64,000 bases of DNA from assembly GCF_000421565.1 (NCBI RefSeq), contig NZ_ATXG01000001.1, positions 124,001 to 188,000 on the forward strand, written 5' to 3'. A program made the translations under genes and the position numbers. The stretch comes from Agromyces subbeticus DSM 16689 (GTDB taxonomy: Bacteria; Actinomycetota; Actinomycetes; Actinomycetales; Microbacteriaceae). The notes beneath the pieces are model-generated. The model was not told the origin of the DNA and ran no database searches. It saw nothing but the letters and a program-made list of their open reading frames with translations. Below are positions 36,158 to 44,055 of the stretch, one piece after another. How positions within the stretch are numbered: the stretch's first letter is position 1; each line of letters begins with the position of its first letter.

Positions 36158-36703
36158 CTACGGGCGCAGGTCGGGATCGGTTCCGAATACCGCATCGTCC
36201 GACGGCATCGCTCCACCTGCCGAGAGACCACCCGTCGGGGTCGTGTCGCCCCCGTGGATCTCGCCTCGCCACGCTCCGGTCGCGCGGTCCCGATCCTCGA
36301 TGAAGTCCTTGAACCGAGCGAGGTCGCGCTTGACCTGCATGTCGTCGAGCTGCAGGGCGGCGCCGGCCGCCTCGACGAAGCCCTCGGGCTCCCACTCGAT
36401 CTCGAGGTCGATGCGGGTGCGATCGGCACTCACCGGGGTGAAGCGCACGCGTCCGCGGTGCACCACCTCCCCGATGCTCGACCACGCCACGTGGTCGTCG
36501 GGCACCTGATCGCCGATCTCGGCGTCGAACTCGCGCTTCACCCCGCCGATCGAGACGACCCAGTGCGTGAGCGCGTCGTCGATCTGCCGAACCTCGTCGA
36601 CGCCGCCGAGGAACTCGGGGAAGGACTCGAACTGCGTCCATTGGTTGTATGCGACCCGCACCGGAGCCTCGACCTCGGTCGTCGCGGTCACTGTGGTGCT
36701 CAT
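36158..36703 (-). CDS. SRPBCC (polyketide cyclase/START-like) protein
   Basis: A 181-residue protein with a single SRPBCC fold: an N-terminal TEVEAPVRVAYNQWTQFESFPEFL strand-helix followed by the beta sheet and a long C-terminal helix (QLDDMQVKRDLARFKDFIED). A Gly/Thr/Asp-rich tail of about 40 residues follows. The family binds hydrophobic ligands in a deep cavity; the ligand here is unknown. GAGGAGG lies 6 nt before ATG 36703. Its promoter has the shared box, and it is flanked by two DUF7882 genes. Confidence 0.87.
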   Translation of the reverse strand: MSTTVTATTEVEAPVRVAYNQWTQFESFPEFLGGVDEVRQIDDALTHWVVSIGGVKREFDAEIGDQVPDDHVAWSSIGEVVHRGRVRFTPVSADRTRIDLEIEWEPEGFVEAAGAALQLDDMQVKRDLARFKDFIEDRDRATGAWRGEIHGGDTTPTGGLSAGGAMPSDDAVFGTDPDLRP

Positions 36704-36747
36704 GGTGTGCCTCCTCGTTCGGGCGCGCGTTCGGCGCCCACCCAGTC

Positions 36748-36787
36748 ACGGTAGGCAGGCCGTTCACGAGCCGCGAGGGGCTTGCCC
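36748..36787 (-). promoter_or_regulatory. Shared stress-type promoter box, copy 3 (SRPBCC)
   Basis: GGGCAAGCCCCT (36787-36776), 22 nt, then TACCGT (36753-36748), 44 nt before the SRPBCC start. Confidence 0.65.
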
Positions 36788-36823
36788 CGTGCTGGGGCGG
36801 CTGCTATCAGAGCGGGCCGTGGG

Positions 36824-37147
36824 CTACTCGCCCTCGAACTGCTCGCTCTCGGCGGGCTCGGGAACGAAGTGCAGACCGGCGGTGCTGTTGGCCGAGAGCA
36901 GCATCTGCTCGACCCAGAGCCGGTTCAGCACGGGCGGCCGATTGCCGCTGAAGACGAACTGCAGCGGGATGGACTCGTGCAGCCAGATCGTCGTGCGACC
37001 GCTGCCGTTCTCGACCCCGTGTTCCCAGGTCATCGCGAAGCTCTCGGAGCGCCGGAGCTTGTTGAGGATGGCCACGCGCAGGTGGGCGAGCGTACGGTCG
37101 TCGATCTCGATCTCGCGCGAGGAGGAGTTGTAGATGAACTTGCCCAT
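36824..37147 (-). CDS. DUF7882 family protein
   Basis: A 107-residue paralogue of the protein at 35748 (shared DDRTLAHLRVAI, LRRSESF, IWLHESIPLQFVF and SANSTAGLHFVPE), with a shorter, acidic C-terminus. ATG 37147 follows TAGAGT (37159-37154) by 6 nt and has no ribosome site, so it is likely leaderless. It is divergent from the alcohol dehydrogenase gene. Function unknown. Confidence 0.85.
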   Translation of the reverse strand: MGKFIYNSSSREIEIDDRTLAHLRVAILNKLRRSESFAMTWEHGVENGSGRTTIWLHESIPLQFVFSGNRPPVLNRLWVEQMLLSANSTAGLHFVPEPAESEQFEGE

Positions 37148-37204
37148 GCCCGAACTCTAGCCGCCGCCGGCATGCCCATGCACGGCGGCATCCGACTGTC
37201 TCGC

Positions 37205-37244
37205 TGTCAAGCCCCTGCAGTTCGCGCGGGGTCGCGACTAAGAA
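37205..37244 (+). promoter_or_regulatory. Shared stress-type promoter box, copy 4 (alcohol dehydrogenase)
   Basis: TGTCAAGCCCCT (37205-37216), 22 nt, then TAAGAA (37239-37244), which ends 6 nt before the ATG. It thus doubles as a leaderless promoter. Confidence 0.7.
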
Positions 37245-37250
37245 CAAGGC

Positions 37251-38426
37251 ATGAGAGCCGTCACCTGGCATTCCGCCCGTTCCGTCGAGGTCGACGAGGT
37301 TCCCGATCCGACGGTGGTCGAGCCCACCGACGCGATCGTGCGCGTCACCTCCACGGCGATCTGCGGTTCCGACCTGCACCTCTACGACGTGTTCGGTCCG
37401 TTCATGCACCGCGGCGACATCCTCGGCCATGAAGCCATGGGCGTCGTCGAAGCGGTGGGTTCGGCGGTGCAGCACGTGCTGGTCGGCGATCGCGTGATCG
37501 TGCCGTTCGTGATCGCGTGCGGCACCTGCAGCATGTGCGCCCGCGGCCTGAGCACGCAGTGCGAGACCACTCAGAACACCGAGCACGGCACCGGCGCCAT
37601 GCTCTACGGGTACACCGAGTTGTACGGGCGCGTGCCCGGCGGTCAGGCCGAATACCTGCGGGTTCGGCTCGCCGACGCGAACGCCCAGGTCGTGGGCCGG
37701 GACCTGCCCGACGAGCGCTACCTCTTCCTCACCGACGTGCTGCCGACGGCGTGGCAGGCCGTGCGCTACGCGAGCGTGCCATCCGGCGGGTCGGTCGCGG
37801 TGCTCGGTCTCGGACCCATCGGTCAGATGGTCGTGCGCATCGCGGTGCACGAGGGTCTGCAGGTGATCGCGGTCGATCCGGTTCCCGAGCGACGGCTCAT
37901 GGCCGAGCGCTACGGCGCGGCCGTGCTCGATCTCGACGACGAGACGCTGAGTCGCATCCGCGAGGCGACTCGAGGCCGGGGGCCCGACGCGGTCATCGAC
38001 GCCGTCGGGCTCGAGGCGCACGGCAACCCCGCGACCGCGTTCGCGCAGAACGCCGTCGGGGCGCTGCCCAGCGGCATCGCGAAGCCGCTGATGACGAAGG
38101 CCGGCGTCGACCGCCTCGCGGCCCTGCACCTCGCGATCGAGGCGGTGCGCCGCGGCGGCACGGTGTCGGTGGTGGGGGTCTACGCCGGCAATCTCGACCC
38201 GATGCCGCTCATGACGATCTTCGACAAGCAGCTGACGATGCGGTTCGGGCAGGCGAACGTGCAGCGCTGGCTGCCCGAACTGCTGCCGCTCGCCGAAGCC
38301 GACGACGACCCGCTCGGCCTCGAGGATCTCGCCACGCATCGGGTGCCGCTCGCCAAGGCGCCCGAGATGTACGAGCAGTTCAAGGCCAAGGCCGACGGAT
38401 GCATCAAGGTCGTGCTGAAGCCCTGA
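37251..38426 (+). CDS. Zinc-dependent alcohol dehydrogenase (glutathione-independent formaldehyde dehydrogenase type)
   Basis: A 391-residue medium-chain dehydrogenase. Catalytic zinc ligands fit C38 (TAICGSDLHLY) and the GHEAMG histidine. The structural zinc cluster is CGTCSMCARGLSTQC (CxxCxxCx7C). The NAD-binding loop is VLGLGPIGQMVVR. The insert near residues 105-130 (TEHGTGAMLYGYTELYGRVPGG) is typical of the FdhA-like branch. The ATG follows a TAAGAA -10 box by 6 nt. Oxidation of formaldehyde or other aldehydes is the family expectation; the substrate is not proven. Confidence 0.9.
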   Translation: MRAVTWHSARSVEVDEVPDPTVVEPTDAIVRVTSTAICGSDLHLYDVFGPFMHRGDILGHEAMGVVEAVGSAVQHVLVGDRVIVPFVIACGTCSMCARGLSTQCETTQNTEHGTGAMLYGYTELYGRVPGGQAEYLRVRLADANAQVVGRDLPDERYLFLTDVLPTAWQAVRYASVPSGGSVAVLGLGPIGQMVVRIAVHEGLQVIAVDPVPERRLMAERYGAAVLDLDDETLSRIREATRGRGPDAVIDAVGLEAHGNPATAFAQNAVGALPSGIAKPLMTKAGVDRLAALHLAIEAVRRGGTVSVVGVYAGNLDPMPLMTIFDKQLTMRFGQANVQRWLPELLPLAEADDDPLGLEDLATHRVPLAKAPEMYEQFKAKADGCIKVVLKP

Positions 38427-38468
38427 CCCTGTTCTCTCGGAGCTGAAGGGGAGCGGCCCGTCGCCGGT

Positions 38469-38693
38469 TCAGATCACATGGCCATCGGGATCGAGCGGAT
38501 CGTCGCGCTTCAGGCCGGGCTTGTGCGCGTCCAGCGGGTCGCCGTCACGTCGGCGTGCGTCGGGATCGCTGAGCGACGGGCCCTCGCCGCTCGAGGGCGG
38601 CAGGTCGCGGATGCGTCGGCGCACCACGTCGTCGTAGTCGGTTCGGTCGGGATCGGTGAGGGTATCGGGGGTCCGCCCTCGCGGCTCGCCCAT
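38469..38693 (-). CDS. Small hydrophilic Asp/Pro/Arg-rich protein
   Basis: A 74-residue protein almost devoid of hydrophobic stretches, likely disordered, rich in Asp, Pro and Arg (DPDRTDYDDVVRRRIRDLPP). AAAGGAG lies 6 nt before ATG 38693; an ATG at 38729 is also in frame but lacks this site. I do not recognise the family. The shared box lies upstream (38781-38741), so it belongs to the putative stress regulon. Confidence 0.65.
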   Translation of the reverse strand: MGEPRGRTPDTLTDPDRTDYDDVVRRRIRDLPPSSGEGPSLSDPDARRRDGDPLDAHKPGLKRDDPLDPDGHVI

Positions 38694-38740
38694 GAGGGGC
38701 TCCTTTCGGGTGTGCGGGTGCAGCGGCATCCGCTCGTCTC

Positions 38741-38781
38741 ACGTTAGGCACGCCCGTGCGGCCGCCGCCAGGGGATTGACC
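38741..38781 (-). promoter_or_regulatory. Shared stress-type promoter box, copy 5 (74-residue protein)
   Basis: GGTCAATCCCCT (38781-38770), 23 nt, then TAACGT (38746-38741), 47 nt before the start of the 74-residue gene. Confidence 0.7.
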
Positions 38782-38785
38782 CGGC

Positions 38786-39493
38786 TCAGGCGCCCGTCTC
38801 ATGATGGGCGGTCGCCACCGGCTTCGACTCGGGAGAACCGCGCTGACGCAGGTAGACCGACGCCCCGACGATCGCCGCCACCGCGAGGAATTCGCTCTGC
38901 CAGTTCTGCATCGACTCGAACCAGAACTGGGTGGTACCGAGGTACTCCCAGACGCCCACGCCGGGCAGGCCGTGCTGGATCTGTTCCTCGGAGTACACCT
39001 CGGCGCCGCCGACGGCATGCAGCCAGAACGAGAGCCCGAAGAGCACGAAGAAGAAGATCGCGAGCGAGTTCTCGTAGAGCACGAGGATGAATCCGCCCTT
39101 GCGCACCGGCCAGGGGGTGTCGGGGTGGATCCTCGCGTGCCGGGGGTCCTCGTCTTGCTCGGTGCGCTCGCCGATGGGCTTCGATTCCGACGACCCCTTC
39201 TGGAAGAGGAACACGGTGAGCACGACGTAGGCGCCCATCTGCAGGAACTCCGACTCCCAGTTCTCGAAGGTCGCCTCGATGAAGTGGCCGGAGCGCAAGT
39301 AGTCGCTGAACGGGATCGCCGTCGCGCCGTGTTCGAGCTGCTCCTCGTTGTAGACCTGCAGCCCGGTCACGGCCATGCCGGCGAGGCACAGCACGAAGAT
39401 CGCCATGCACACCAGGAACAGGGCGTGCTCGTGGAACCAGCGCCCCACGCCCGGAGCGGGAGCGGTACGTGTCTCGGTGCGGGTTCTCGACAT
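38786..39493 (-). CDS. DUF6766 family membrane protein, internally duplicated
   Basis: A 235-residue membrane protein of the DUF6766 type with four predicted helices arranged as two copies of one unit. Repeat 1 (about 20-108) holds VYNEEQLEHG, NWESEFLQMGAYV and GSSESKP. Repeat 2 (about 143-228) holds VYSEEQIQHG, NWQSEFLAVAAIVG and GSPESKP. ATG 39493 has GAGGAGG 5 nt upstream. The promoter carries the shared box. Function unknown. It is divergent from the LacI gene at 39620. Confidence 0.82.
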   Translation of the reverse strand: MSRTRTETRTAPAPGVGRWFHEHALFLVCMAIFVLCLAGMAVTGLQVYNEEQLEHGATAIPFSDYLRSGHFIEATFENWESEFLQMGAYVVLTVFLFQKGSSESKPIGERTEQDEDPRHARIHPDTPWPVRKGGFILVLYENSLAIFFFVLFGLSFWLHAVGGAEVYSEEQIQHGLPGVGVWEYLGTTQFWFESMQNWQSEFLAVAAIVGASVYLRQRGSPESKPVATAHHETGA

Positions 39494-39517
39494 CACGCCT
39501 CCTCGGTGCACGCTTCG

Positions 39518-39557
39518 ATCGTGGCGCCGCCCGCGCGGCCGCGACAAGGGCTTGACA
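39518..39557 (-). promoter_or_regulatory. Shared stress-type promoter box, copy 6 (DUF6766)
   Basis: TGTCAAGCCCTT (39557-39546), 22 nt, then CACGAT (39523-39518), 24 nt before the DUF6766 start. The -10 deviates at its first base. Confidence 0.6.
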
Positions 39558-39619
39558 CCTCGGAAGAGGCATCCGGTCCGCTTGTCGAGTTCTTGCGTTC
39601 GCTCCCGTAGCATTTGGGC

Positions 39620-40627
39620 ATGTCGAGAAGACTCGCGGATGTCGCGCGCAAGGTCGGGGTCAGCGAAGCCACCGTCAGCCGGGTGCTGAACGGCAAGCCC
39701 GGCGTCTCGTCCTCGACGCGCGATGCCGTGCTGACCGCGCTCGACGTGCTCGGCTACGAGCGGCCCACGAAGCTCCGCGGTGAGCGCGCGCGACTCGTCG
39801 GACTCGTCATGCCCGAGCTGCAGAACCCGATCTTCCCCGCGCTCGCCGAGGCGATCGGCGGCGGCCTCGCCCAGAACGGGTACACCCCGGTGCTCTGCAT
39901 CCAAACGGCGGGCGGCATCTCGGAGTCCGACTACGTCGAGCTGCTCCTGCACCAGCAGGTCTCGGGGGTCATCTTCGCGGGCGGCGCCTATACGCAGGCC
40001 GACGCGAATCACGAGCACTACGAGCGGCTGCGCGAGCTGAAGCTGCCGACGGTGCTCGTGAGCGCGCCGGTCGACGGGCTCGGGTTCGCCACGGTCTCGT
40101 GCGACGACGCGACGTCGATGGAGCAGGCGTTCGGGCATCTCGTGCAACTCGGCCACGAGCGCATCGGCATCCTCCTCGGCCCGCGCGACCACATCCCGTC
40201 GCAGCGCAAGCACGAGGCCGCCCTGCGCATGGCCGAGCGGCACGGCATCGAACTCGGCGACGACCGTGTCGTGCACTCGCTCTACTCGCTCGAATCGGGA
40301 CAGACGGCGGCGACGAAGCTGCTCGCGGCGGGCGTCACGGGCATCGTCTGCGCGAGCGACCCGATGGCGCTCGGCGCGATCCGCGCGGTTCGGCGGGCGG
40401 GGCTCCGGGTGCCGGACGACGTCTCGGTGATCGGGTACGACGACTCGGCGCTCATGAACTGCACCGAGCCGCCGCTGACCACCGTGCGTCAGCCCATCGA
40501 GGCCATGGGCAAGACCATCATCGAGCTGCTCATGCGGCAGATGTCGAGCGAGCGCACGATCGGCGACGAGGTGTTCTTCGCTCCCGAACTCGTCGTGCGC
40601 GGGTCGACGGCCCCGGCGCCACGCTGA
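39620..40627 (+). CDS. LacI-family regulator of the alpha-glucoside locus
   Basis: A 335-residue LacI/GalR regulator. The N-terminal HTH (LADVARKVGVSEATVSRVLN) and hinge (PTKLRGERARLVGLV) precede the sugar-binding domain, which ends VIGYDDSALMNCTEPPLTTVRQP. ATG 39620 lies 6 nt after TAGCAT (39608-39613), so the transcript is likely leaderless. It precedes, on the same strand, an AT-rich control region and the GH13-ABC operon, and presumably represses that operon. The inducer is probably a malto- or alpha-glucoside, by context. Confidence 0.88.
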   Translation: MSRRLADVARKVGVSEATVSRVLNGKPGVSSSTRDAVLTALDVLGYERPTKLRGERARLVGLVMPELQNPIFPALAEAIGGGLAQNGYTPVLCIQTAGGISESDYVELLLHQQVSGVIFAGGAYTQADANHEHYERLRELKLPTVLVSAPVDGLGFATVSCDDATSMEQAFGHLVQLGHERIGILLGPRDHIPSQRKHEAALRMAERHGIELGDDRVVHSLYSLESGQTAATKLLAAGVTGIVCASDPMALGAIRAVRRAGLRVPDDVSVIGYDDSALMNCTEPPLTTVRQPIEAMGKTIIELLMRQMSSERTIGDEVFFAPELVVRGSTAPAPR

Positions 40628-40640
40628 GTCGCCGCGCGCC

Positions 40641-40745
40641 GCTTGCGTGATTCAAGCAAGCCGATGCCGCAATTCCACGCAAATCATCGCAAACTGATGT
40701 CGATTTGTTGAATAGTTGCATCATTCTGTTGCTCTCATTACGTTG
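40641..40745 (+). promoter_or_regulatory. AT-rich control region of GH13-ABC operon with helically phased CGCAA repeats
   Basis: This is the most AT-rich stretch of the neighbourhood. CGCAA occurs at 40668, 40678 and 40688, exactly 10 bp apart. Complementary-type TTGC elements follow (TTGCATC near 40717, TTGCTC near 40730), and CTTGCGTGATTCAAGCAAG lies at 40642-40660. These are candidate operators for the upstream LacI regulator and part of the promoter. Confidence 0.5.
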
Positions 40746-40815
40746 ACGGACATCGACGCTGTTGTCTCCCCTCGACACGGCGCCTCCGCCCCGTCGACTC
40801 GAGGAGACACGCAGC

Positions 40816-42504
40816 GTGACCATGCACCTCACGGAAGCCTCCGCCCCGGTTCCCGCCGCACTCGTGGAGGACCCGCTCTGGTGGCGCAGCGCCGTGATCT
40901 ACCAGGTCTACGTGCGCAGCTTCGCCGACTCCGACGGTGACGGCACCGGCGACCTCCGCGGCGTGCGCAGCCGGCTCGGCTACTTGAAGGAGCTCGGTGT
41001 CGACGCGCTCTGGTTCAACCCGTGGTACCCGTCGCCCCTCGCCGACGGCGGCTACGACGTCAGCGACTACCGCGACATCCACCCGACCTTCGGCACCCTC
41101 GACGACGCCGAGCAGCTCATCGCCGAGGCGCTCGAGCTCGGCATCCGCACGATCATCGACGTCGTTCCGAATCACGTCTCGAGTGAACACCCCTGGTTCC
41201 AGGCCGCGCTCGCGGCGGGCCCCGGCTCGGCCGAGCGCGAGCGCTTCTGGTTCCATCCCGGCAAGGGGCCGAACGGCGACCTGATGCCCACCAACTGGGT
41301 CTCGAACTTCCAGGGCGACACGTGGACCCGCACGACGAATCCCGATGGCACGCCGGGGGAGTGGTACCTGCACCTCTTCACCCCCGAGCAGCCCGACCTG
41401 AACTGGAACCACCCCGACGTGCGCCGCGAGCACGAGGAGATCCTGCGGTTCTGGTTCGACCGCGGCGTCGCGGGTGTGCGCATCGACTCGGCGGGCCTGC
41501 TCATCAAGGATCCGGCACTGCCCGAGGTGCCGGTCGACGTCGCGCCCGGTGGGCACCCCACCGAGGACCGCGACGAGGTGCACGAGGTGTATCGCGCGTG
41601 GCGGCGCATCGCCGACTCCTACGAGGGCAGCCGGGTGCTCGTCGGCGAAGTGTGGGTGCCGGATGCCGCCCGCTTCGCGGCCTACCTCAGGCCCGACGAG
41701 ATGCACACGGCGTTCAACTTCGACTTCATGTCGCGGTCATGGGATGCCGCGGAGCTCCGCGACTCGATCGACCTGATGCTCACGGCGCATGCGCCCGTCG
41801 GCGCGCCGAGCACGTGGGTGCTCTCCAACCACGACGTCACCCGCCCGGTCACCCGGTACGGCCGCGAGGACTCCTCGTTCGCGTTCGCGAAGAAGCGATT
41901 CGATACGCCGAGCGACCTCGACCGCGGCATCCGGCGCGCGCGGGCGGCCGCCCTGCTCACCGCAGCCCTGCCCGGCTCGCTGTACCTCTACCAGGGCGAT
42001 GAACTCGGCCTGCCCGAGGCCGAGCTGCCCCGTGATGTGCTCGAAGATCCCATGCACTTCCGCTCGGGCGGCATCGACCCGGGGCGAGACGGATGCCGCG
42101 TGCCCCTGCCCTGGCGCGGCACCGAGGCGCCGTTCGGGTTCAGTCCGCCCGAGCCAGGTCTGAACGGCACCGTCGACGCGCCCTGGCTGCCGCAGCCCGC
42201 CGAGTGGGCGAAGCTCACCGTGCAGGCACAGGAGGCCGACCCGGCCTCGATGCTGTGGCTGTACCGGCAGGCGCTCCGGCTCCGCAAGCGCGAAGCCGCG
42301 CTCGGCGACGGCGCGCTCACCTGGCTCGAGACCGAGCCCGGCGTGCTCGCCTTCCACCGCGGCGAACGCTTCGTCAGCGTCACGAACCTCGGTGACCGCT
42401 CCGTCGCACTTCCCGAACACGAGAGCATCCTGCTCGCGAGCGCCCCGCTCGACGGCGGGCTGCTGCCCCCAGACTCCACGGCGTGGCTGCACCGCAGCGC
42501 CTGA
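40816..42504 (+). CDS. GH13 alpha-glucosidase
   Basis: A 562-residue alpha-amylase family (GH13) enzyme of the oligo-1,6-/alpha-glucosidase group acting in the cytoplasm. Region motifs: DVVPNHVS, nucleophile D224 in GVRIDSA, acid/base E278 in VGEVWV, and D340 in LSNHD. The likely start is GTG 40816, with GAGGAG 9 nt upstream; ATG 40822 is close. It probably hydrolyses the alpha-glucoside imported by the ABC system that follows 76 nt later. Confidence 0.92.
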   Translation: MTMHLTEASAPVPAALVEDPLWWRSAVIYQVYVRSFADSDGDGTGDLRGVRSRLGYLKELGVDALWFNPWYPSPLADGGYDVSDYRDIHPTFGTLDDAEQLIAEALELGIRTIIDVVPNHVSSEHPWFQAALAAGPGSAERERFWFHPGKGPNGDLMPTNWVSNFQGDTWTRTTNPDGTPGEWYLHLFTPEQPDLNWNHPDVRREHEEILRFWFDRGVAGVRIDSAGLLIKDPALPEVPVDVAPGGHPTEDRDEVHEVYRAWRRIADSYEGSRVLVGEVWVPDAARFAAYLRPDEMHTAFNFDFMSRSWDAAELRDSIDLMLTAHAPVGAPSTWVLSNHDVTRPVTRYGREDSSFAFAKKRFDTPSDLDRGIRRARAAALLTAALPGSLYLYQGDELGLPEAELPRDVLEDPMHFRSGGIDPGRDGCRVPLPWRGTEAPFGFSPPEPGLNGTVDAPWLPQPAEWAKLTVQAQEADPASMLWLYRQALRLRKREAALGDGALTWLETEPGVLAFHRGERFVSVTNLGDRSVALPEHESILLASAPLDGGLLPPDSTAWLHRSA

Positions 42505-42580
42505 CCGTCGAGGCCGCGGCGCCCACCCGCCCGGCGCACCTCCGCAGCACACCTGAACACAGCACCGAAAGGACTGGACA

Positions 42581-43939
42581 ATGAAGTCACCACGCAAGGT
42601 CGTGATCGCCGGCATCGCCGCGTTCGCGATGGTCGGCGCGCTCGCCGCCTGCAGCTCCGGGGGAGGCGACAGCGGCAAGGTCGAACTCCGCGTCGCCACG
42701 TTCCCGCCCGGCGCCGACCAGGCCGCCTACGACGCGTTCGCCGAGCAGGAGAAGCAGTTCGAGAAGCAGAACCCCGACATCGACGTCATCGGCGTCGAAT
42801 ACGAATGGGAGGGCCCCACCTTCGCCGTGCAGCTCGCCGGCGGCAGCCTGCCCGACGTCTTCACGGTGCCGTTCACCGACTCGAAGACGCTGCTCGAGAA
42901 CGGCCAGCTCATGGACGTGACCGACGAGATCGAGGAGCTCGGCTACACCGACAGCTTCAACCCCGTGCTGCTCGACGGCGTCACCGACGCCGACGGCCGC
43001 ATCTTCGGGTTCCCGCGCCAGGCCTACGCCATGGGCCTGCACTACAACCGCACGCTCTTCGAGGCCGCCGGGCTCGACCCCGACAGCCCGCCCACCACGT
43101 GGGACGAGGTTCGTGACGCGGCGAAGACCATCGCCGAGAAGACCGGCAAGGCCGGGTACATGCAGATGACCCAGAACAACACGGGCGGCTGGCAGCTCAC
43201 TGCGGCATCCGCGGCGCGCGGCGGCAGCATCCAGGAGGACAACGGCGACGGCACGTACACCTCGACGATCGCGAACGACGGCACGAAGGAATCGCTCGAG
43301 TTCCTGAAGGCGCTGCGGTGGGAGGACAACTCGCTCGGGTCGAACTTCCTGCTCGACTGGGGCACCATCAACCAGGAGTTCGCGGCCGGCAACATCGGCA
43401 TGTACACGACCGGTTCCGACATCTACACGGCGCTCGTTCGCGACTTCTCGCTGAACCCGGACGACTACGGGCTCACGGTGATTCCGATCGAGAACGAGGG
43501 CGGAACGCTCGGCGGCGGCGACATCGCGGTCGTGAGCCCGACGGTCGACGAGGGCACGAAGTCCGCGGCGATCACGTGGATCGACTGGTTCTACATGCAG
43601 AAGCTCCTGAACGAGGATGCAGCGGTGCTCGACGCCGAGACGCTCGCCGCGAGCGACCAGGCCGTCGGCACTCCGCTGCTGCCGGTGCTGAACCGCGAGG
43701 CCTACGAGCAGTCGCTCGTCTGGATCGAGCCGTTCATCAACGTGCCGCGCGACCAGATGACACCGTTCATCGACGGCATCTGGGAGCAGACCCCGGTCGG
43801 CGAGCCGAAGGGCAAGACGCAGGAGATCTACGCGCTGCTCGACCCCGTGGTGCAGGCGGTGCTCACCGACCAGAACGCCGACATCGACGCCCTGCTCGAG
43901 CAGGCCGACGCCGAAGCGCAAGCCCTGCTCGACGAGTAG
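42581..43939 (+). CDS. Extracellular sugar-binding lipoprotein of ABC transporter
   Basis: A 452-residue family-1 solute-binding lipoprotein with signal peptide and lipobox GALAAC before the cysteine anchor. The mature protein begins after a Gly/Ser/Asp linker with VELRVATFPPG. The family features ITWIDWFYMQ and the C-terminal acidic helix are present. AAAGGA lies 7 nt before the ATG. Substrate is inferred as an alpha-glucoside from the GH13 neighbour. Confidence 0.92.
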   Translation: MKSPRKVVIAGIAAFAMVGALAACSSGGGDSGKVELRVATFPPGADQAAYDAFAEQEKQFEKQNPDIDVIGVEYEWEGPTFAVQLAGGSLPDVFTVPFTDSKTLLENGQLMDVTDEIEELGYTDSFNPVLLDGVTDADGRIFGFPRQAYAMGLHYNRTLFEAAGLDPDSPPTTWDEVRDAAKTIAEKTGKAGYMQMTQNNTGGWQLTAASAARGGSIQEDNGDGTYTSTIANDGTKESLEFLKALRWEDNSLGSNFLLDWGTINQEFAAGNIGMYTTGSDIYTALVRDFSLNPDDYGLTVIPIENEGGTLGGGDIAVVSPTVDEGTKSAAITWIDWFYMQKLLNEDAAVLDAETLAASDQAVGTPLLPVLNREAYEQSLVWIEPFINVPRDQMTPFIDGIWEQTPVGEPKGKTQEIYALLDPVVQAVLTDQNADIDALLEQADAEAQALLDE

Positions 43940-43950
43940 CTCGATACTCG

Positions 43951-44034
43951 CCGGTCGAGTAGCGCCCGACGAAGGAGGACGCGTATCGAGACCTCCCCCC
44001 GGGTCTCGATACGCGCTCCGCGCTACTCGACCGG
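43951..44034. repeat. Palindromic interspersed repeat (copy B)
   Basis: The same architecture as copy A at 22927: outer arms CCGGTCGAGTAGCGC / GCGCTACTCGACCGG and inner arms GCGTATCGAGACC / GGTCTCGATACGC, with ACGAAGGAGGA between. Here it fills the gap between binding-protein and permease genes, where a stem structure could reduce downstream expression. Confidence 0.88.
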
Positions 44035-44055
44035 CGACTCTCTCGAAGGAACCTG

